64,000 nucleotides of DNA from Lineus longissimus (taxonomy: Eukaryota; Nemertea; Pilidiophora; Heteronemertea; Lineidae): positions 12,653,501-12,717,500 of the forward strand of contig NC_088310.1 in NCBI RefSeq assembly GCF_910592395.1. The letters are read 5' to 3'. Positions 23,627 to 35,589 of this stretch are shown here, in pieces (the stretch's first letter is position 1; every line of letters begins with the position of its first letter). A program made the position numbers and the translations under genes. Below the pieces are notes generated by a model, which did no database searches, was not told the origin of the DNA, and worked only from the letters and a program-made list of their open reading frames with translations.

Positions 23627-24837
23627 TTACAGATTACATTTAGGCAAATTAGACTCATCAAAATACTGTTCCTCAATATTGGACCACGCGAGATGGGATG
23701 ACGGAGTGGCTAGCGCCCTTGAAGCTACCGCAGCCTGCCCAAGCTTATCCTCCTGGGAATAATGGTTTGCACTAGACGCCGACGCCCATCCAACATGTTT
23801 CATCAGCAATTGTTGATGATTTTGGGCGCCGGCATCTCCCGTAACATTTGGGACTAGAGACCTGAGAGAAATTGCACACGCTCCCCTCAGACTGTGAGGC
23901 GTTTCTCCTTCGTCGATGCCTAAAGTGACCAAATAGGAGCGGAGACGACAATAAATCGTCTGGTATTCTAACGGGCTATTCCTAACAGAGTCCTGCTTCA
24001 CTGCTCTGAACAAAAACCCCGCATCTAGGCTTATACCTAGCTCCCGAGCGGTTGCCAGGTACGTTTCTAAAGCCCTTACCGGACAGATTAACCTATCTGG
24101 ATTCCTGAATATGGTGAAAACATTAGGTTTGTTGACCCTGTGGGTTTTACCCCAAGTATGATTTATTACGTAACTTCTTCCACCAGGAAGGGCCCTCAGC
24201 TCCTGGAATAACATGAGGCCCAAGTCATGCGCACGGTCTCCGCCAAAGAACAAAAGCTTGAAAACGGCCTGGTCACGCGCCAAGACAAATCTATGGGTAG
24301 CGCTTGCTGACTGCTGCAAATGCCTGTCAATATACGAGCAATAATGACTAATTTGGATAGAAACAAAGGCTTAGCTTGCTTCTGCACCACGTGACCCACG
24401 CTTTGCTCTATCTGGATCTGCTTCACAAAAATCTTAGCCATGGTGGAGTCGACCGGGTTACCCCCGGGCCCCTGCCAGAAGGACATAACGCCCTTCTCAG
24501 TGAATATCGCTTTTAGCTGGGAAACTTTGTTGAGCACAGTCCCAAAAGCTAATTTACGCGGGCAGCCGCAAACCGGTTTCCTATCACCGATTGCCGAGCA
24601 ATCCCTGTAATGCACAGGAGTTTTACCCGCCTTATCTTTACAAACCAGGAACATGCAAATCTCTTCCGGCCCACAATCTACTATTGCTTTACCCAGGTGA
24701 CCTAAAAATTGCTCCAACTCGCATTCCAACTTTGATTTCTTCCTCTGGTAGGCAGAGGCATGGTTTGCTTCCATCAGCTCTCGCACCCTGCCACGCAGGG
24801 CGAAGAAATCCGGCACCGGGCCAGTAGCCCCCTTGCC
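23627..24837 (-). pseudogene. Tyrosine recombinase (phage-integrase type) of the DIRS-order element
   Basis: An exon starts after a CTCTTTCAG acceptor at 24838. The N-terminal part reads VPDFFALRGRVRELMEA and KKSKLECELEQFLGHLGKAI (SAM-like core-binding region). A C-x-C segment and a long linker follow. After a one-base deletion near 24336 the frame shifts into the catalytic domain: LLFFGGDRAHDLGLM supplies the first Arg, TPHSLRGACA the His-x-x-Arg, HVGWASASSANHYS the second His/Trp and the nucleophilic Tyr. This enzyme integrates circular element DNA. All tetrad residues are visible; only the frameshift breaks it. Confidence 0.8.
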
Positions 24838-24905
24838 CTGAAAGAGTATAACAAAAGCAACTAAGACTGACTACTATTATCTGAACACTAAACTCGGTAG
24901 AACCA

Positions 24906-27119
24906 CTATGACAAAATAAGACGAGCGGCATACAGGGGCAACTTCAAACCCGACGGTATATATCCCAGCTTAGACGGAGTTTCCACAACGGTTATGTCCC
25001 CTTGCATCCCCAACAAAACCATTTGCGTTTTACCAACGACCTGAGGCCACCACGCCGGCAGTGGCGACTGTTTAGCGACTACGAGGGTCACTTTCAGAGG
25101 GCGTGAGCATTCGTGCAATAAGAAAGACACCACACTCGGCGTCATGACCAAAGGCGGGAAGCAGTAGTAATTTTCCGCTGGTAACACGGTCTGGGCAAAC
25201 AAGTTCACACCTGACGCCCCCGGGAGAGGCCAGGGAGAATAGTGTCTGAGGGGTTGCCCACTGGAGTTCAACATGGCATTAGAGTCTAGGGCCATTAAAT
25301 CGAAAGAATGGGGACCAAATAACTCCTCTAGTTTTGCCCAGGTGGATCCCCTAAGCCGCGAGTCTGCTGAGGACAAAACCCTCGATGGCTCGGCCGCCGG
25401 ATTGCGCTCTGACGGGATGTAAATTAACTTCAAGTCACAGTTTAACTCGGAAACCAACCGGAATAGTTCCTTCATCATTGACACTAACCGAAGATCCTTC
25501 GCCCCCGATCTTTCCCATGCAAAGACAACAGCGGAATTATCCACCTGGACATCCACCCTTCTGTTTCTTACCCGATCTGGCACTGACTGTAACGTTTTTA
25601 TCACAGCTTCGGCTTCCTTGAGGTGAATAGGCCTAGAATCTTGTGCGAGCCAATAATCATGAACCACCTGTTCCGCCCCAATGGATGCACCCCAAGCGAA
25701 ACCGCTAGCATCCGACGATAGGACAAGCTGAGTGTGCCGCTCTTGCCTCCAGGGTACCCAATCAGAGTGATGGTCTAAGAAGTTCCAAAATTCAATTTCT
25801 TCGCGAAGGTCCCCCGCAATGGATATTAACCTGTTGTTTCTCCCAGCTTTACCCACCTCGCGAGCCATAACCCTGATGAAGAGCTTTGCTGCCGGGAACG
25901 CCAGGGAAAAGGAAATACACTTCCCCATCCATTTCTGTAGTAATTTCAGGTGGGCCATCTTCAGGCCCAGTATAAATTCTCTGAGCTCTCTGAAACGAGC
26001 CAACTTTTCCGGCGGTATTTCGAAACATCTCGCAACCGTGTGCATAATCATCCCTAAATGTTTCAAGGATAGCCGAGGGAACCATAATGATTTGAAACGC
26101 TCAATTGTAAAGCCCAGTGCCAAAAGCGTAGCTGCGTTGAAGAAAATGGATAGGCCTGTCCTCTGGATGGCCGTTGCCCCCTCCTTACCATTGGGCCTAA
26201 GAAACGGTCGTCTAGATACTGGGTTGTAATTATTCCCCGAAACCTCAAGAATTCTGTTACTTGCATTCCCGTTTTCTGGTACACAAACGGGCTGACTGAC
26301 CAGCCGAACGGCAACACGGTGTACTGAAGGTACCAGCCCCCGAATTCCAAACCATAATAGGTCTTGGAATCTTCTGTCAGTGAAATACCCATATAGGCCG
26401 ACTTTTCGTCGGATGAAGCAACGAAATCGCCAGGCTCGAGGAGGCTAGGAATAATGGGCAAGCCTTCCAAAGAAAAAGGCATGTGTTTCATAAAAAGGTT
26501 GAGCAGACGCTCGTCATGACACAGCCTACTTTTCCTAGAACCTTTGACCATAACTAAAGGCATGACTAGGTGAGGAGGTTCAACTTCCCCCACCTTTCCC
26601 ACAATTTCTAGGGAGCCATTTCTTATCCCTTCTTCGAGCTGCCTGGCGATTTCGTCAGCATACAACTCACAATTCTTGAAATTTGGAAGTACCACTCGAG
26701 GAGGTAAGACCGAGTCAAAGTGCTTTCCCGCAAAATTGCCCTTAAAATGTTGAAAGAAATCATGGACATTGACCTTGTTGAGTATCCAATCTTTTACCAT
26801 GAGACCATCGGGGTTGCTATTGTGATCCAGTAACCATAACCAATTAGCCGGCTCGCTATGGACCTGACCTGCCGTAAAATTTTTATCGTCTCGGAATTTT
26901 AGCCGTGATAGCCTGTCCTCCCATTGACAATCTTCCCAATCCCACGTGTGCTTCAAAGAATACGAGGGTTTCGCGTCGAGGGGGTTGCCCTCCCAGTCTA
27001 TGAATCGGGTCGCTCTACGTTCACGAAGTGCCTTTTCTGGGTCAAAACCGGCGTCCTTTTCCCACTTTGGAACATACTTCTGCAAATGGGGAAAACGCGA
27101 GACATGAAGTACGGATTCT
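24906..27119 (-). pseudogene. Reverse transcriptase-RNase H of the DIRS-order element
   Basis: A GGATTGTTTCAG acceptor at about 27120 starts the exon. RT motifs in order: PHLVMPLVMVKGSRKSRLCHDERLLN, VASSDEKSAYMGI, LPFGWSVSPFVYQK and the catalytic TQYLDDRFLG. A one-base frameshift follows near 26190. The next frame carries LSLKHLGMIMHTVAR and an RNase H domain (LVLSSDASGFAWGA, LKEAEAVIKTLQS, VDVQVDNSAVVFAW). The frame ends at 24906, and the recombinase exon begins about 70 bp downstream after an acceptor, so an intron probably joins them. Confidence 0.8.
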
Positions 27120-27518
27120 GAAACAATCCTGCTTCCGCGTAAACCAATCCATGAACAGCTACTGGCTATTAAACTTATAGTTAGACTCTCATTACCTTTC
27201 CCCAACGTCGGGAAGACGAAACGGCACTTATGTTAACCCGATCGCTTTCGTGAGACAAGAATGGGAAGGCAGACCCCCTCAACGCCCATCCCTGGTGGAC
27301 AAGTCCACAAAAGGGCCACTAAGGAGCCCCCGGAAATGGGAGAGAAGAGAACCTGCCTGTACGCGTAATACAACTAAAAAGTACGGTCACCTAAAAATAT
27401 TAGTAATATTATTATTATATACCAAATGTTCCCCTATCACCGGGAAACTCAATTTTTATGGCCATGAAATGACCCGGGAATCATGAACAAACAACAGATT
27501 GACTGCCCCCACCAATTA

Positions 27519-29323
27519 TTATGCCTGTTTCCCATCTGGATTTTTCCCATCTCTCAGTGGGCAGCCCGACACCCAATGATCGGAGGCGTTACACAAGAAA
27601 CACGGCCTGGAAGCGGAAGGGGTGGCCGAGCCACGCCTGAATGCCCCCCTTCCCCTGCCTCGAGATGGCGTGAAATACCTGGATGTCCCCCTGGCCGAGA
27701 ACTGGGAGATCAGCTGATTCAAAAGCTGCGCGTTTGAGTTACCCGCGTTCTGCTCCCCGAGATCTTTCTCCGTTTGCTTCGGTTTTGTCTTCTTAAGAAC
27801 CTTCTTCCACGCATCCACGGCCGACTGGGCCTTCTTGGCCGAATCAGACCCAACTAGCTTGATCACCAGCCCATGCAGGGCTCCACCCGCATCATTTTCC
27901 CGGCAAGCCCTCACGGCCATTTTGTAGGATTCCTTATCGGCATGATCACTGAAAGTAGCTGCGTCATATAGCGTCTCCATTGCCGCGATCAAGACGGGGT
28001 TCGTCGAAGAAGATCTAGCCGCGAGCATCCTCACCTGTGCCAAAGCAAGCTCCACATTCCCGGCACCGCCATCCTTTGCCTCTCTTAGCTTCTTTACCTC
28101 CTGCTCCAGCGCCTGTAGTCTACCATGGTCGGTTTCCGTTTCAGCAGAGGCTCCTGACTGCAGAAAAGATGGGATACAGTGAGCCGCCCGATAGGCCAGA
28201 AACAAATCGGCATGTATCGCTAGACCTGACCCAGACGGCTATATCAACCCGCCAAGAAGGTGTAGCTTCCTGTGAAACCGTCTCCCACCTAAATACGTCC
28301 TCTTATGAGGGTAGAAATTCAGTACTCTCCATAGGGTATTCATGGGCGTGTGGTCTGCTTAATTCACTTTCCTCCGACACGACCTGGGCGGCTTGGATGT
28401 GCCTGCACCAAACGCTTAGACTGATCCTCGCCGTGCCAAATTCCTGAGCTGGCCTTAGCTCGCTGACTATACGCGCTAAGCTAGATTAGACGCCCCTTTA
28501 AAACGGGTTGTCTAAGGTGCCCACCCCCTTGGATGAAAAGGATGTAATAAATTCTAGATTACCCTTTTTGTGCCTCTTGGTTCGCTAGTAGGGGTCTTGA
28601 CCACTGGGCCCTTGGCCATCGCTGACGCTCCTCCCCCAGGGTCTTTCGCTGCCGTAGACGTACCCGCCACCGGATCTTTGGCACCAAGGGGCTGGGCTGC
28701 GAGCGGGGCCCCCTTATCGTTGGCCTGAAGGACCATCGCGTGGACAACTCGCCTTCGGCTGCCAATGTCATCATCTAGCCTTGCCAGATCCAACAGCACC
28801 TGGCGGGAAAAATATAGCATCTTACTACTGATCAGCAACAGGGTGAATTTAGACCAAACTACCAGAAGAATTACCAAACGAGAACCGACCCTGGCCATTG
28901 CGTTCTTTCTGAGAATGTCAAACGACTATAATTATTCGCTGGACTCAATATGTTGCCGACGCGACCTCGAAAGGCCCTCCCTGTCTGTACCACCGGCTGT
29001 CGGCCTCGATGCGTCGGAGAGAACCAACGACAGTTGCGGCCCTCATTTGCTAGAGGCATATATTCTTTACCTACCTTCATCTCGTGGCCCATAACTCTTT
29101 TGACTTCAGTGTTCAAGTCCTCTGCGGAATATGATGCCAGGGGGTACTTTCTTGACGGGCTTGCCATATCGGCAACGTCCAAGTCCTCGGGCAGCTCTCG
29201 CAAACGATCAAAAATAGGGAGGAAATCTCTCCCTTTTAGGGAATGACCCTCTCTGAGCCATGTTTTCGCCATTTCCGTGATAAAAAAGAAAATTCTCGTA
29301 AGAGTGCTACTGGTGCGTGCCAA
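27519..29323 (-). CDS. Gag-like protein with zinc knuckle, three exons
   Basis: Proposed exons are 29323-29075, 28799-28563 and 28157-27519. They are bounded by GTAGGT and GTAATC donors and by TTTTTCCCGCCAG and TTTTCTGCAG acceptors. All junctions are in phase 0. The first exon is helical (REGHSLKGRDFLPIFDRLRELP). The second reads VLLDLARLDDDIGSRRR. The third has a short coiled coil (LQALEQEVKKLREAKD), a helical core and an RG-rich tail ending in CFLCNASDHWVSGCP. That last motif is a CCHC-like knuckle with Cys in place of the fourth ligand's usual context. The upstream limit of exon 1 is uncertain. Gag packages element RNA. Confidence 0.6.
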
Positions 29324-29902
29324 ACCAGAAGTGCCTTCGCCGCATTCGGAACGCCCTTTCCAATAGGGTTGATGGTCCTAGTTGGGTAATCAGATCGTAA
29401 CCTCTGACACACGGCCTGAGCGTTCAAGCACTACATGTAACACTTGCTCATATTACGCACTCTGTTACGTCCCTGTCATCACCAGGTTTATTGTATTTGT
29501 ATAGAGTTTACGCCTTAATCTCCAATTGAGGGCTAAATATGCTGGAGACCTGCCTCGCCTTTGTCTGCGACCTTTGTTGACCATGAAGACACTATGAAAA
29601 AACGCTTGCGAGCGTGACTGGCCACACCTCAATGTACGTCTAAGCTAAGCCCAACTAAAGCCATTAGGGAGGTTCCGCACTAGTTTCCAGTACCACCGTA
29701 TAACCATTACTCCCCGTGGAAAAGAAAAGAACGCCCTCCCTCTAGACTGAGCCACCGGAATCCCAACCAGCTTCCTAGAGCAGGCCCTTGATAACCTCAC
29801 CAAAGATTCATTGCGATAATTCCGCACCTGATATTAAACCCAATCTTCTAGTGGATGAACGTACTGTACTAGGTCAGAACCAATATTTAAGTATGACCAT
29901 GT

Positions 29903-30175
29903 TCCCTGGACAGTCTGTCTATCTCCCGGATAGACTAACCGGCCCCCCGGTAGATTTCCGTCCCCACGAACGGGTACTGTCCCCTGGACAGTCTGTCTAT
30001 CCCCCAAATAGACTAACCGGCCCGCCGGCACGGTTCCGTCCCCACAGACGGGTGACTGTCCCTTGACAATCTGTCTATCCCCCGGATAGACTAACCGGCC
30101 CGCCGGCACGGTTCCGTCCCCACGGACGGGTGACTGGCCCACCGGACAGTCTGTCTATCCCCTGGATAGACGGGT
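29903..30175. repeat. 78-bp tandem repeats in the leader of the tyrosine-recombinase element
   Basis: CAGTCTGTCTATC recurs at about 29911, 29989, 30067 and 30147, spaced 78, 78 and 80 bp. Units are GC-rich and contain short palindromes (CCGGCCCGCCGG; CCCCACGGACGGG). Confidence 0.9.
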
Positions 30176-30424
30176 TAGCCGGTAAACTCTCCGTGTAGAA
30201 GAGCCTCCAGCTGAACCACATTCTGCTTCGAAAATACCACCCGAAACACAATGCGAGAGAGGCATTTCCATGCATACATGCCCGGGACAACATGTACAGA
30301 CTACGCCGAAAGTCTGCACCAGGCTGCCCTCCAGACATGCACACAAAGAAGCCCTCCTCAAGCAATGGGCTTGAACGACCGTTCCGGGCGGCTTCCAAAA
30401 ACAGAATGCAAGGAAATGTGGACT

Positions 30425-30453
30425 CGCGTGCCAGCGTGACGTCACAACACCTT
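30425..30453 (-). repeat. A1 terminal repeat of the tyrosine-recombinase element
   Basis: 29 bp starting CGCGTGCCAGCGTGACGTCA, identical to 22893-22921. It marks the 5' end of the element on the minus strand. Confidence 0.7.
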
Positions 30454-33124
30454 CAGGGCTATTTCCATATAGAAATAGGCCTATATAATAATAAATTTCA
30501 CTTTGATAATGTAATTCATGCCTTTGAGCAAACATAAAGTTAGTCCTGAAGTATCTGGAACTCGGCCCTCCGGAGTAATTGGCCCTCAAAGTAGGCCCAT
30601 TTTTGGCTGTGACCAACTTCAAAAGGGTTAATCTGCAAAACAAAGGATATTTTTGAGGTTTTCAAAGTAAAAGTGGTCAGAGTCTTCCTCAAATAAGACA
30701 TCTGTGTTAAAAACTCTTATATATCAGTCATTGTTATGGGGTAATCTGAGTTTAAAAAGTGGAAAATATTTTGACAGATCCCAGTTTTCACCATGTTTGA
30801 CTGCCGTTTCCATGGTAACGACAAAACATACCTCAACATTTATTATTTGTATTTGCGGAGAAGGTTCCTAGTAAAGTTGTAAGGCAAGATGCTGGCCTGT
30901 ATCAGTCATAGATTCCTAGTAAGAGATGCTGTCCTGAAGATAGGGTTGCAAGGTTATGAAAAGCGCCTCCTATAGGCCATATCTTTAAGGACCTGTAAAA
31001 TCCATACCGTTGGCCCGATTTCCGAAAAATTTGGGATATCAACCTTTGAGACTAAAGGCAACAAATCCTCCAAATTTAAAGAAAATGTGTGACTATGATG
31101 GCCCAGCGGTGTTCTCACTTGGCGTGAACTGACCCTTTTGTCAGAAATGGAAATTTTGTGACCAATCATGCAAGTCATGATGTAGTAGGCCCTCTGGATC
31201 CTTTCCACTACATATAGGACCGTCGCTTGGATAAATCTCATGCATAGCGATGCAGAGTAGCAGCTCACTGTGCAGGGTGGAATCATTTCCTGGCGACGAA
31301 TCAAGATCGGAACAATCTATGCGTTGTGCGTCAGGCCTATCATCGGCATTATAATGTTGTGATGATGTAAGGCGTTATTCTCAATAAAAAAGTGTGATAA
31401 TACGTTTTAAAAAGATTCTGATGAGGTGGTGGTATTGTGTTGTCTGACATGCACATTGTAATACACAGGGTCTAGTGCACATGGATAGAAGACAATGTAG
31501 TTCGTGTAATATGGATACGATATGAGTTTTGAGACTTGCCTGTGGCGTCTGTAGTGCAGAAATCAAGTCATAACGTTCAATCTTCTCAATTTCGTCTTTA
31601 TTACTACTAATCATCACTACGTGCACTACGTAAAACTGAAAATATACAAACGATTGGAATCATAAGAAAACATAGAAATTAATCATAGGAGAATCAAATA
31701 TCACAGTTAATAGGAAAGGGACGGATAAAGAATACAGCGGGCCTTACATTAGTAGTACGGTACATGAAATGGTGTGTCACAACCTTAGGGACGTCTTACA
31801 GGAGACACTACTGTAGAGACAGAATTTACAGCTGGGAACTTGTACAGGAAGACAGTCAGGGATTCTACAAGGACAGCTACTATAGAGACTCTTAAGATGT
31901 TACAAGGGGCAAGAGGAAAGTCATAAACTATTAAAGATGTTCTGTACTGTCATTAAAACCAACAAGATGAGCAGTGTCTTCACTGACAGCTGCTGCCACC
32001 TATCGTTACAGTTGGGAACTACAAAATTACAAAGACAGCGAGGGTGAGGAAACCCATCGATTAAAACACTGAATTTGTATCTAAATGCGTCATATCATTA
32101 TCATGACAACTACGTCAGTACAGTCTATACATGTTACTTTTGATATACGTTAAGAACATTTACCTCTATACACCCTCAGTCCTCGAGAAATTCAAAGTTT
32201 ACAAGACAAAAATCCACGGATTCTTCACAAAATCATTGTATAGTTTTAGGCGGAAACACATGGGGCTGCGCACGCATCCAAAACATCCCATATCGCCGCG
32301 CTTCAGCTCAAAAGTTTGGAGGCGGGAAAATTCAAAGGCATGCGCGCACCCACATTGCCCAAATTACGGAAAGCAATGTGTGTGTGTCCCAAGCACATGT
32401 AATTGAAATGCTGACAGTGACAGACATTGTAAGTGTAACCTTCTTTGTCTTGAGAGTCAGGGTGCTGTTAGTGTTATTTGGCCTTATTTGTCTATTTTAT
32501 TACCTTTTCAGATTGTTCCTCTCCAAAAGATTGGTATTGTTGATGAATGTCACTGATCAAGATTTCCTAATCCTATAGTAAGTCTACACACAGCACCATC
32601 AGCATAGTATTGTGGCTGATGAGGGTAACATGAGGGAGTCAATTAGAGCCAAAATAAAACAAAATACCTGACCAAGAACAAGGCAGAATGGAAAGAACTA
32701 TGAAAGTATTTTGGCTATCAGTATCGCAGATCTCTCAATTCAGATACCATGTGTACACAATGCAGTCTAAATCAGATGAAATTCTTCTATTTTAAACTAA
32801 AGATGGGGTTTCAGATGCTGGGAAATGGCAACTACAGACCTCTGTACTTTACTTAAAAAATCGCGGACACCCCCCCAGCGTTTTCAATTCCATGGTCCAT
32901 AATTGAACCACATGCCTGTGAATTGTCCCCACTGTCAAAACTTCTATGGCAAGTTCATCTAACATTAACAAGGATGCAAAACATCATACATGTACCCTGT
33001 GTTTTTTCATACTTCCTAATCCAAGGGGTGTTAAGAATGAACACATGCTATAAGCATGGTAAGTAATGTGTTCAGCGTTGTTTTATTATGTACGTGTATT
33101 ATTTCTTTCGGGTTGAATTTCAGT
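30454..33124. other. No recognised gene
   Basis: About 2.7 kb with short open frames only. None shows a family motif, and I see no inverted-repeat boundaries I would defend. Confidence 0.4.
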
Positions 33125-33856
33125 TAGCATTCTCGTCACCTGTAGTACGGTACTGCATACAGTTGAACTGGTTGTTCCTGCCTTCACTGGCTTTGCTACA
33201 GCATTGGCTGCTATCATTGTAAGTATAAACTGTACCAATCACTATGATCACCTACCACCGGTTTCTGCAAACAGCAGACTAATAATAGTCACTGCAGTTA
33301 TTATGCTCCTGCAGAAGTTGACTTGGAGGCATTATGTTCTCGGCCGCACCTACACTCCAGACTACATGTACATGTATATATTCAGAATGTGGCGTTCGAT
33401 TCATTTCATTACACATAAAAATACGGCTAATAATGAAGAACTATGTTAAAAACATAGGCGTACAGATTATATGCATACTCAGTTCATTGACGATCAGAGC
33501 CTGAACTAAAAGCAGCTAACTGATGGGGTACAAAAATCGCCTATAAGCAGAATGTCTGTGTCCCTGATGCATACTCACTGGATGCAAATGACAAGTGCGT
33601 ATGTCTTGTAGTGGATCACTGAACCTGAAACCAGAACATTGGCATCTTTCCTTGTTCTATAGCAAAAGGAATATTTGTTCTGTTGAAACTTGTCTTTAGT
33701 TAACTTCACCATTTTTTTCTCTTTCAGGTGCAACTAACAAGACACACAGCAAACTTGTACTGTCTAAAGACAAAAAAGAACTTGTACCGTCCACAGGCCA
33801 AAAAAGACTTGATCCGTCGACAGACGAAAAAGAACTTGTACCGCCCACAAGCGTAG
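33125..33856 (+). other. Possible two-exon tail of an unknown gene
   Basis: A TTGAATTTCAG acceptor precedes 33125. The 94-base exon candidate reads SILVTCSTVLHTVELVVPAF then TGFATALAAII, hydrophobic like a membrane segment, and ends with a consensus GTAAGT donor at 33219. A strong acceptor TTTTTTTCTCTTTCAG precedes 33728, and the phase-0 continuation gives a basic tail to TAG at 33854. An AATAAA lies at 34588. No upstream exon fits in frame, so this may be chance splice-like sequence. Confidence 0.2.
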
Positions 33857-34095
33857 ACTTGAACTGTCTGCAGACGTAAAAGAACTTGTACCGTCCACAG
33901 GCGCAAAAAGGACTTGAACCGTCTATAGACGTATAAGAACTTGTGCTGTCACCCACAGGCACAAAAAGGACTTTAACCGTCTAAAAACGTAAAAGAACTT
34001 GTACCGTCTCAGACGTAACATAAGTTGTACCGTGTACACATGTCAAAAGAGCTTGTATCGTTTACAGACGGAAAAAAGAACCTTATACTATCTAC
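33750..34095 (+). repeat. ~26-bp minisatellite with alternating units
   Basis: About 12 degenerate units around GAACTTGTACCGTCCACAGG. They start near 33778, 33806, 33832, 33856, 33882, 33911, 33937 and onward. Units alternate between ACAGGC and A-AGACG types, giving a dimeric higher-order period of about 52 bp. Confidence 0.85.
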
Positions 34096-35109
34096 CTCTA
34101 TAAATCTTATCAATAATCATTATTTAGCATACTACATCAAACGAACTTGTGCTGTCTGTCTATAGACAAATCCTTCCATCTGAAAGGTTTTATCAACTAG
34201 CAAACAAGGAAGACTACTTTGGTGCTGATCCTGTAACCTGTTGAAAAGAGAACTCCAACTGCCACAGTACCAGAGGCTAGTAAAAACAAAAAAACAAAAG
34301 CAGCAGTGGTCAGTGTTCCTGGGCAGAATTTGAATTGAAGATTACTTAACTTGACGGCTGCTCACAGTGTGTATCCAAATTGTTCTTTCTCTGTACTGTA
34401 CATGAAAAAGTGATACAGCTGCCTGAGAGTAGCTGAGTAGTGTGACAGTGAATTCAGAGTTCGTTACTGGCATTGTGAACATCTACCTTGTTCCTATCTC
34501 TTCAACACTGACTGCAAGATTTGCTACATTATACATTGTAAATTGTAAATCTTACTGAATTGACCGAACTGTAATTGATTGAATTGAAATAAAGTGATAA
34601 ATTGCTGAAAAGCAAGTACCACAGTGCTTTATTCTTTGTGTGTTTCTTCATATCCGTGATTGCAGGCATTAGATTTTGAGACAAGACTGTAGAATTCGTC
34701 TCGGTTCTCGAAAATACTTTGTGTAATTCAGTCTACTAAGTACGCCTTATCACTCCTGAAGTTTGTCCACCAGAGTGAGATTCCTCGGGCACATCTTGTG
34801 AGGCTGTACGCATCCATAGTAGTTGCATTCAAAAAAGCTGTGCCACAAGGTTTGTCTATAATACTTCCAGGAATATAAGTCCTTTTGATCTGTTGGGACC
34901 ATACTGGTGAGAGTTCTTCAGTCCTGCAAGTCAGCTGCCCTCGACAACCACCACACTTACCCCTGAAAACTTCATTGTGTGATTGTTTGCCTACTACATT
35001 CTTGGTTCCCATACGTAACAAAGATCAGAAAATTTCATCCTGTTAAAGACAAGCAAAGTACAACAATTTGAATAACATCTGTCACAACTTGCTCTATTGA
35101 CACAACATC
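34096..35109. other. Non-coding stretch upstream of the Helentron
   Basis: Contains an AATAAA at 34588-34593 but no recognised coding sequence. The true 5' end of the Helentron lies somewhere in this stretch; I could not identify its terminus. Confidence 0.4.
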
Positions 35110-35589
35110 ATGATCTCACTTGAACAGTACCGGTCAGCTGTGGGTTGTTTCTTTTCAAGAGCAACAACAAAAAAGAACAAGGACGCCCCTCAGTGTGGTC
35201 GCAAAAATGCGACTCCTCTCTTAAACAATGTTAAAGATTTTTACAGTATCTCGGAACTTTATGGGTACAACATTTGGTGTGATGAAATGACCGTAAAGCA
35301 CAAGCCTGGAAGTGCTGACTTGTCTGTTGAAGACATAATATTGAATACCTATTACTCTTCTGTACAAAGCACATGTGAATACTATTTTTCATTCTGGATC
35401 TTGGAAAATGTACTGCTTTATCATTCATGTGGTAACTTTGAAAGATTAAAGTTGGCTGGTGATGTAGAGAGTAATCCAGGACCTTGCCAGTTTACAATAA
35501 TGAAAGCAGTTCAAGGTCATTTTCATCAGGGTGATGTGACAAGGTTTAGTGGCGACTCCATTGGCAAACAGTGTATACTAATTGTGTGA
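35110..35589 (+). CDS. Leader peptide with 2A motif and start of the protease-like domain
   Basis: The Met at 35110 begins MISLEQYRSAVGCFFSRATT. Residues 114-125 read KLAGDVESNPGP, a canonical 2A motif. After the motif the same frame continues into QGHFHQGDVTRF and GDSIGKQC, where GKQC supplies the presumed protease Cys at 35571-35573. One base is missing directly after it, which ends the frame at 35587. If translated intact, ribosomes would release a ~124-residue leader and then make the rest of the polyprotein beginning with Pro. The leader itself has no recognised domain. Confidence 0.75.
   Translation: MISLEQYRSAVGCFFSRATTKKNKDAPQCGRKNATPLLNNVKDFYSISELYGYNIWCDEMTVKHKPGSADLSVEDIILNTYYSSVQSTCEYYFSFWILENVLLYHSCGNFERLKLAGDVESNPGPCQFTIMKAVQGHFHQGDVTRFSGDSIGKQCILIV
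35461..35484 (+). other. 2A ribosome-skipping motif (DVESNPGP)
   Basis: The codons GAT GTA GAG AGT AAT CCA GGA CCT encode D-V-E-S-N-P-G-P. This exactly fits the D-(V/I)-E-x-N-P-G|P consensus at which ribosomes skip a peptide bond between Gly and Pro. It lies in frame with the Met at 35110 and the downstream domain. Confidence 0.85.

Larger units (their letters stand above)
22646..30453 (-). mobile_element. Tyrosine-recombinase retrotransposon (Ngaro/PAT-like, DIRS order)
   Basis: Read on the minus strand the order is: a 29-bp repeat A1 (30453-30425), a tandem-repeat leader, Gag with a zinc knuckle, RT plus RNase H, a tyrosine recombinase, then B1 (22995-22927), A2 (22921-22893) and B2 (22714-22646). 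Split direct repeats A1-ORFs-B1-A2-B2 are characteristic of Ngaro and PAT-like members of the DIRS order, which integrate with a tyrosine recombinase and make no target duplication. Several introns are evident. The RT-RH and recombinase frames each carry at least one frameshift, so this copy is inactive. Confidence 0.8.

Noticed and set aside
29834-30142. Repetitive open frame on the minus strand across the 78-bp tandem repeats
   Set aside because: 78 is a multiple of three, so any frame without a stop stays open through the array; no domain and no start context.
32378-32578. Hydrophobic open frame with a GTAAGT donor at 32429, considered as an exon upstream of 33125
   Set aside because: The phase needed to join 33125 runs into an in-frame stop, so the two cannot be spliced as one reading frame.
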